Below, piece after piece: positions 59,973 through 64,000 of a DNA stretch of 64,000 nt. Source of the DNA: Linnemannia schmuckeri (Eukaryota; Mortierellomycota; Mortierellomycetes; Mortierellales; Mortierellaceae). The DNA is taken from contig JANATG010000002.1 in NCBI GenBank assembly GCA_029449235.1, forward strand, positions 2,790,001 to 2,854,000. The letters are read 5' to 3'. The translations under genes were made by a program, and so were the position numbers. A model generated the notes under the pieces. The model was not told the DNA's origin. It ran no database searches and was given only the letters and a program-made list of their open reading frames with translations. The stretch's first letter is position 1. Each line of letters begins with the position of its first letter.

Positions 59973-62900
59973 TTAGAGTTTGATGCGTTTGGTGCCCGCA
60001 TGGGATGCCGCCGAAGACGACGAAGGTGCCTCGTTCTCCTTGCCTGCTTCCACTCGACGGCTGGAGGTCGAAGAAGATCCCTTAGAACCCCGAGATTGGT
60101 TCTGTGTCGTACGCTGTATATGTGTAATATAGCTGTCAGTTATGCGTTCTTTATCTATTTCTTGTACATTATTATCTGCGCTTATACAATAACAACAAAG
60201 CATAGCGAGACAACAACAACATAACGACTCACCTCAACAATGGAAATGCCCTCCCTGAACCGTGCCTTGAAAAGGACATTGGCATTGTTGAACATACCCT
60301 CCTTGAGCGAGACGACAATAAACTGCGACCCCTTGAAGCGCGTCCGGAGAAGCTGCCCAATATTCTGAGTGTGTGACAGATCAAGCGCAGCGTCAACCTC
60401 ATCCAGGATGTACATCGGTGCCGGCTTGAACTGGAGCAACGACAGGATCAGCGCCAAAGCGATCAACGACCGTTGGCCACCACTCAGCTCTGTCAGACTT
60501 GACTTCCAGACGCCTCCCAGACAAACTTTGACCTCCAATCCGCCTGTGATGTTTTGTCCTTCCAGCAGCTGCAGCTTAGCATCGTTTCCAGGTAAGAGGT
60601 CGCCAAAGATCGCTCCAAAGTCACCGTTCACCTTGGTGTATGTTCGTTCCAACGTCTCGTATTTGTAGTTGTCCAGGGTCACAATCGTATCCTCAATCTT
60701 AGTCTTGTCCCTCTGAACCGTCGCCAACATCTGCTTCAGCGACGTCTCACGCTTTTCCTGACTCTCGAGCATAGTCATGACCTTGGGGTTCACCTTGTTC
60801 TTCATCGACGAGTGCTTCTCATCCAGCTGTTTCAACTTCTTGCGGCTCTCTGAGGGATTCTGCGTTGCAAAGTCGTACAGACCACCGGACTGCCCAAACA
60901 GACTATGGTAGCGAGCGAGCAATAAAGAAGGCTGCTTAGTACATCAAACATGTTTGAATAATGAAAAAATCTCGCTCAAACTTTACGATATTGAAGCTTA
61001 CTGCCTCTGATCCACGATCCAATCATGCTCCTCCTCCAGATCTTTGATAGTCCTCGACAGTGCTTGCTTCTCCTTGGACAGACGATCAGTTTCATGTGTA
61101 ATGTTTTGGAGCTCTAAACGATTGTCGGCAAGAGACTTGGCCTTCAGCTTGGCGAGCGCCTCGAGTTCTTTCAGCTCTTCATCGTAGGCACTCAGCTGTG
61201 CCTTCTCTCGCTCAAACTCGGCTTGAGCCTTCTCCAGCACAGTCTCTAAGGTCTTAATCTCAGCCTGAAGGTGGTCACGGTCACTCTTCAGGCTGGCGAT
61301 CAAGGTGTCGCTCTCTGACAACTCCTGGTTCGCCATGCGAACATCCTTCTCCAGTTGTTCTACGAAGTATATTAACCCACGTTGCGTCAGCTTGATTTAA
61401 AAGACACGAATATTCTACAACGTTGACGTTTCTCTCTGCCATACACATTGTCACTCCTTACCAAGCTCAAGCTCTAGTGTTTGGTGCTCACGCTGCATGG
61501 CCTTGACGCGAGGGGCGTCCTTAACAAGTTTCGCCTTGGCTCTTGCATGATTTTGCTATCAACAGCAAATGATGACGGTCAGTCTTTTGTAAACATGTCT
61601 GATAAAGTCATATGAACTATCAACATATAAAGACTCACCATGAGCTCCTGTAGTTTTCCGTCTTTGTTGTTCTTAAAGTCGTTCATCTCCTTTTCAATCT
61701 CCTGACATCTTCGGACTGCATCTTTCTTCCTGAAATTCCCTTCCTCGATGGCTGCCTTCGTAGTTTCCAGTTCCTTCTCCAGCTGCTCAACCTTCTCCAA
61801 CAACTGTACATGCTCACTTGCCGAGAGCTGTTGCTCGCAGAGACGAAGTTCATGAGTCTTGAGTTCCAACTTCTGTTTCGCTTCCGCGTAAACCCTGCCT
61901 TCATTTGACAAGCTGGCAAGTTCCTGATCGAGTTCTTGAAGTCGCTGTCGATGATTCACCAGCTGAGCCTTGAGGTCATGCATCTCTTGAAGGCTGGTCA
62001 GAATTCCATCCCCGCTGGCCTTGGATCCTCCTTGAAGGGTTCCACTGGGGTCATAAACATCGCCTTCGAGAGTCACCGATTTCATCCTGACTTCTTGGTG
62101 GAATGTAACTTTCTTAGCAGTTGCAGCATCGGCACAGATGAGGGTGTTGCCAAAGATGTATGCCATCGCTGTTTCCAAGTGTTGATCGAAACCAATGAGC
62201 GTCAAGGCCAAGTCGACTTTACCCGGGGCGAGTCGTTGAGCTGTCGCAATTTTCTATCAACAAATCAGCATTAATATTAAAGCATAAGCAGTCAGTCCCG
62301 AGTAATAAATCCTCAGAGGAATGTCCCTTTGAACAAGAATTAATAAAGACTTACCTGCGCATGGGCCCTGAAGGCTTGAATCTTGTTAAGAGGAATAATT
62401 GTGACACGCTTACGCAACTTGCCGTTCTTAAGCAATTGGGATCCAACAACCTCGTTGTCAACGACGACCTGTTCAAAATTAGGGAGTATATACCATGTCA
62501 AAAATTGCATTTTCCATTTCTTAACTTACATTCCAGTAGGCATCGCACAACAAAGGAAGAGAGTGACGAGGAAAACCTACCTGATAGAGGCGCCCTCCGG
62601 CGCAAATCTCGAGGGCAGTGGCTGCATGACTATGCTCTGGAGGGACTGTGAACAGCTCTGCTACCAAACCCTTGACAGTGGACCGGTCAAAGTTGGGAGT
62701 GGGGTTGTAGTACTGAAAGTCAAGCCGTGACAGCTTGCGAGACATGATATCGATCTGTTCCGAGATCTTGGCGACGGCCTCTGCTTGCGAGGCTTTCTCG
62801 ATGAGCAAAGCGCGCTCCTTTTCAGGGTCAAATGTCTGACGACGCAAGGCATCCTCGCACTGCCTGACCTGTTGCTTGGCCACCTCCAATGCTTCGCCCA

Positions 62901-64000
62901 GACCCTTATTGCTCCGCTGAGCAGCTGCAGCCTGCTTCCTCTTGTCAGCCAAGTCAACTTCGAGATGCTTCAGCTTGAGCTTCGACTGCTCAACCAGAGT
63001 GGTTTCCTGTGCGACCGTTGCTTTGACTCGTTGCAGCTGTTCCATGTATCCATTTTCGTGACCCTCTTCAGCGGCGAGACCAGTCGAAAGTGTCTGGATC
63101 AACTCCTCGTTCATGCGGACTTGTTCCTGCTGCTGGTCATACTCGCGCTTGAGGTCGTTGTAGGTGACTTTTAACTTCTCAAACTCTGTCAACTTCTCCT
63201 GCTTGCTCTTTTCTGTCTATATAGCAAGAAAATGGAAAGTAGCATTGAAGAGTGAGAATAACAATGGGGGAATACCTTGTACTAGAGGTAACAATAAATT
63301 TTTGTTTGCACATTTAAAGAATATACAATAAATCTTACTTCTTTCTTAGACTTAATGAGACTCGTTCGATTATGCTCTTCCTCCTTTTCCTCCTTGCCTT
63401 TCAGATCCCGCTGCGTCTTAACCTTCACCAGATCCTTGGACAAGTCCTTGACTGTAGCATCTAATGTCTGGAACCTGCCTCCCAGAGTCATCTCCTTGAG
63501 TCGGTTGGTGGTAATGGACTCTATGTCTTGCTCAATGTTTGAAATGGTCATCTGTAATTGCTGGATATCCTCTGTAGTCTGGGTCGTCAACGCCACTTTG
63601 GCTTCATACTCTTCCTTGGCTTTCGAGTACCGTTGCTAAAGCCAGATGAAAATAGAAAGGCACCAGCATGGTTGTGGAGGGGTATCATGAGGGGATTGCT
63701 CACTTGTGATAGGGTAATGACGCCAGAACAACAAACAGCAAACAATAAACAATAAACAATAAAGCATATTTGACATACCTCGTATCGTGAATAGTCGTAC
63801 GAGACCACAACCCGCGAGAGTCGCTCGATTTCCGTCTGCGTCTTTTGAAACTCGAGGTAGGCCCTCTTCTCCCCGCGCAGCTTGTCCAGTTTAGGCACAA
63901 TCTCCTCAGCAAGTAGCTGTGTAATCTCTGCCACCTTCTTGTCCTTCTTTGCGATCGTCTTGAGCGCCTTTTCCTTTCTCTCCTCGAACATGCGTGTTCC
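59973..64000 (-). CDS. SMC2: Condensin ATPase subunit SMC2 (5' partial, 1048 aa in window)
   Basis: Core ATPase of condensin, compacting mitotic chromosomes. Minus-strand exons: >64000-63779, 63635-63339, 63216-62581, 62468-62355, 62253-61639, 61555-61462, 61359-61002, 60902-60233, 60113-59973; all in phase. It starts GTRMFEERKEKALKTIAKKD, so roughly 150 N-terminal residues with Walker A lie beyond the window. First coiled coil, then the hinge (LYQVVVDNEVVGSQLLKNGK, TIIPLNKIQAFRAHA, TLEGDVYDPSGTLQGGS), second coiled coil, and the C-terminal ATPase lobe with FGQSGGLYDF, signature LSGGQRSLIALALILSL, Walker B MYILDEVDAALD and VSLKEGMFNNANVLFKARF. VTLEGDVYDPSGTL and SLKEGMFNNANVLF identify SMC2 rather than SMC4. 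The last exon is a Ser/Lys-rich tail (GKENEAPSSSS..KRIKL) that could carry nuclear localisation. Confidence 0.95.

Noticed and set aside
1..64000. CRISPR arrays, operons, bacterial promoters or ribosome binding sites
   Set aside because: The window is eukaryotic nuclear DNA with introns; no regularly spaced short-repeat array was seen.

Overview
The window is nuclear DNA of a filamentous early-diverging fungus, most likely Mortierellomycotina (Mortierella or a close relative). The evidence is intron-rich fungal genes with GT..AG introns of about 50-740 bp, fungal-type proteins (Hom3-like aspartokinase, MEP-type ammonium transporter, CNT nucleoside carrier), homopolymer-rich proteins (poly-Q, poly-N, poly-H) and long CT-rich tracts just upstream of most start codons. 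The lineage is inferred from overall character, not from a search.

Layout: 1-1828 ammonium transporter (5' end outside the window); 4255-10920 large PH-domain scaffold protein; 10921-15646 gene-free; 15647-17954 CNT nucleoside transporter; 18715-20774 (-) OMA1-type mitochondrial metalloprotease, divergent from 21166-22766 MIC26/MIC27-type MICOS subunit; 22999-25784 (-) membrane-anchored class-3 lipase; 27118-29871 mitochondrial PPR protein; 30074-31599 (-) Pmp3/SNA-family membrane protein ending in PPAY; 32174-34548 (-) IQ-motif protein resembling plant IQM proteins; 35714-38052 aspartokinase with an upstream TGACTCA site; 38053-39492 low-information DNA with a possible broken reading frame; 39493-48798 a giant inverted repeat; 49130-50330 secretory cyclophilin; 50496-59312 separase; 59973-64000 (-) condensin SMC2 (N-terminus outside the window).

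The outstanding object is the inverted repeat: two arms of 4446 and 4443 bp around a 417-bp AT-rich spacer. All paired reading frames I compared are identical between arms, and the only arm difference I found is 3 bp in a poly(A) tract. The arms contain diverged internal repeats, including fossil pieces resembling the cysteine-rich C-terminus of piggyBac-type transposases. Near the outer ends both arms carry TTAA followed by CCC, the form expected of a piggyBac-type terminus. The 15 bp outside each TTAA are also mutually inverted.

Genes with linked roles lie together: OMA1 and the MICOS subunit share a 391-bp divergent promoter and both act at the mitochondrial inner membrane; separase and SMC2 are convergent and both act on mitotic chromosomes. 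All exon boundaries were built by hand from splice signals, reading phase and family conservation. No transcript or database evidence was available.
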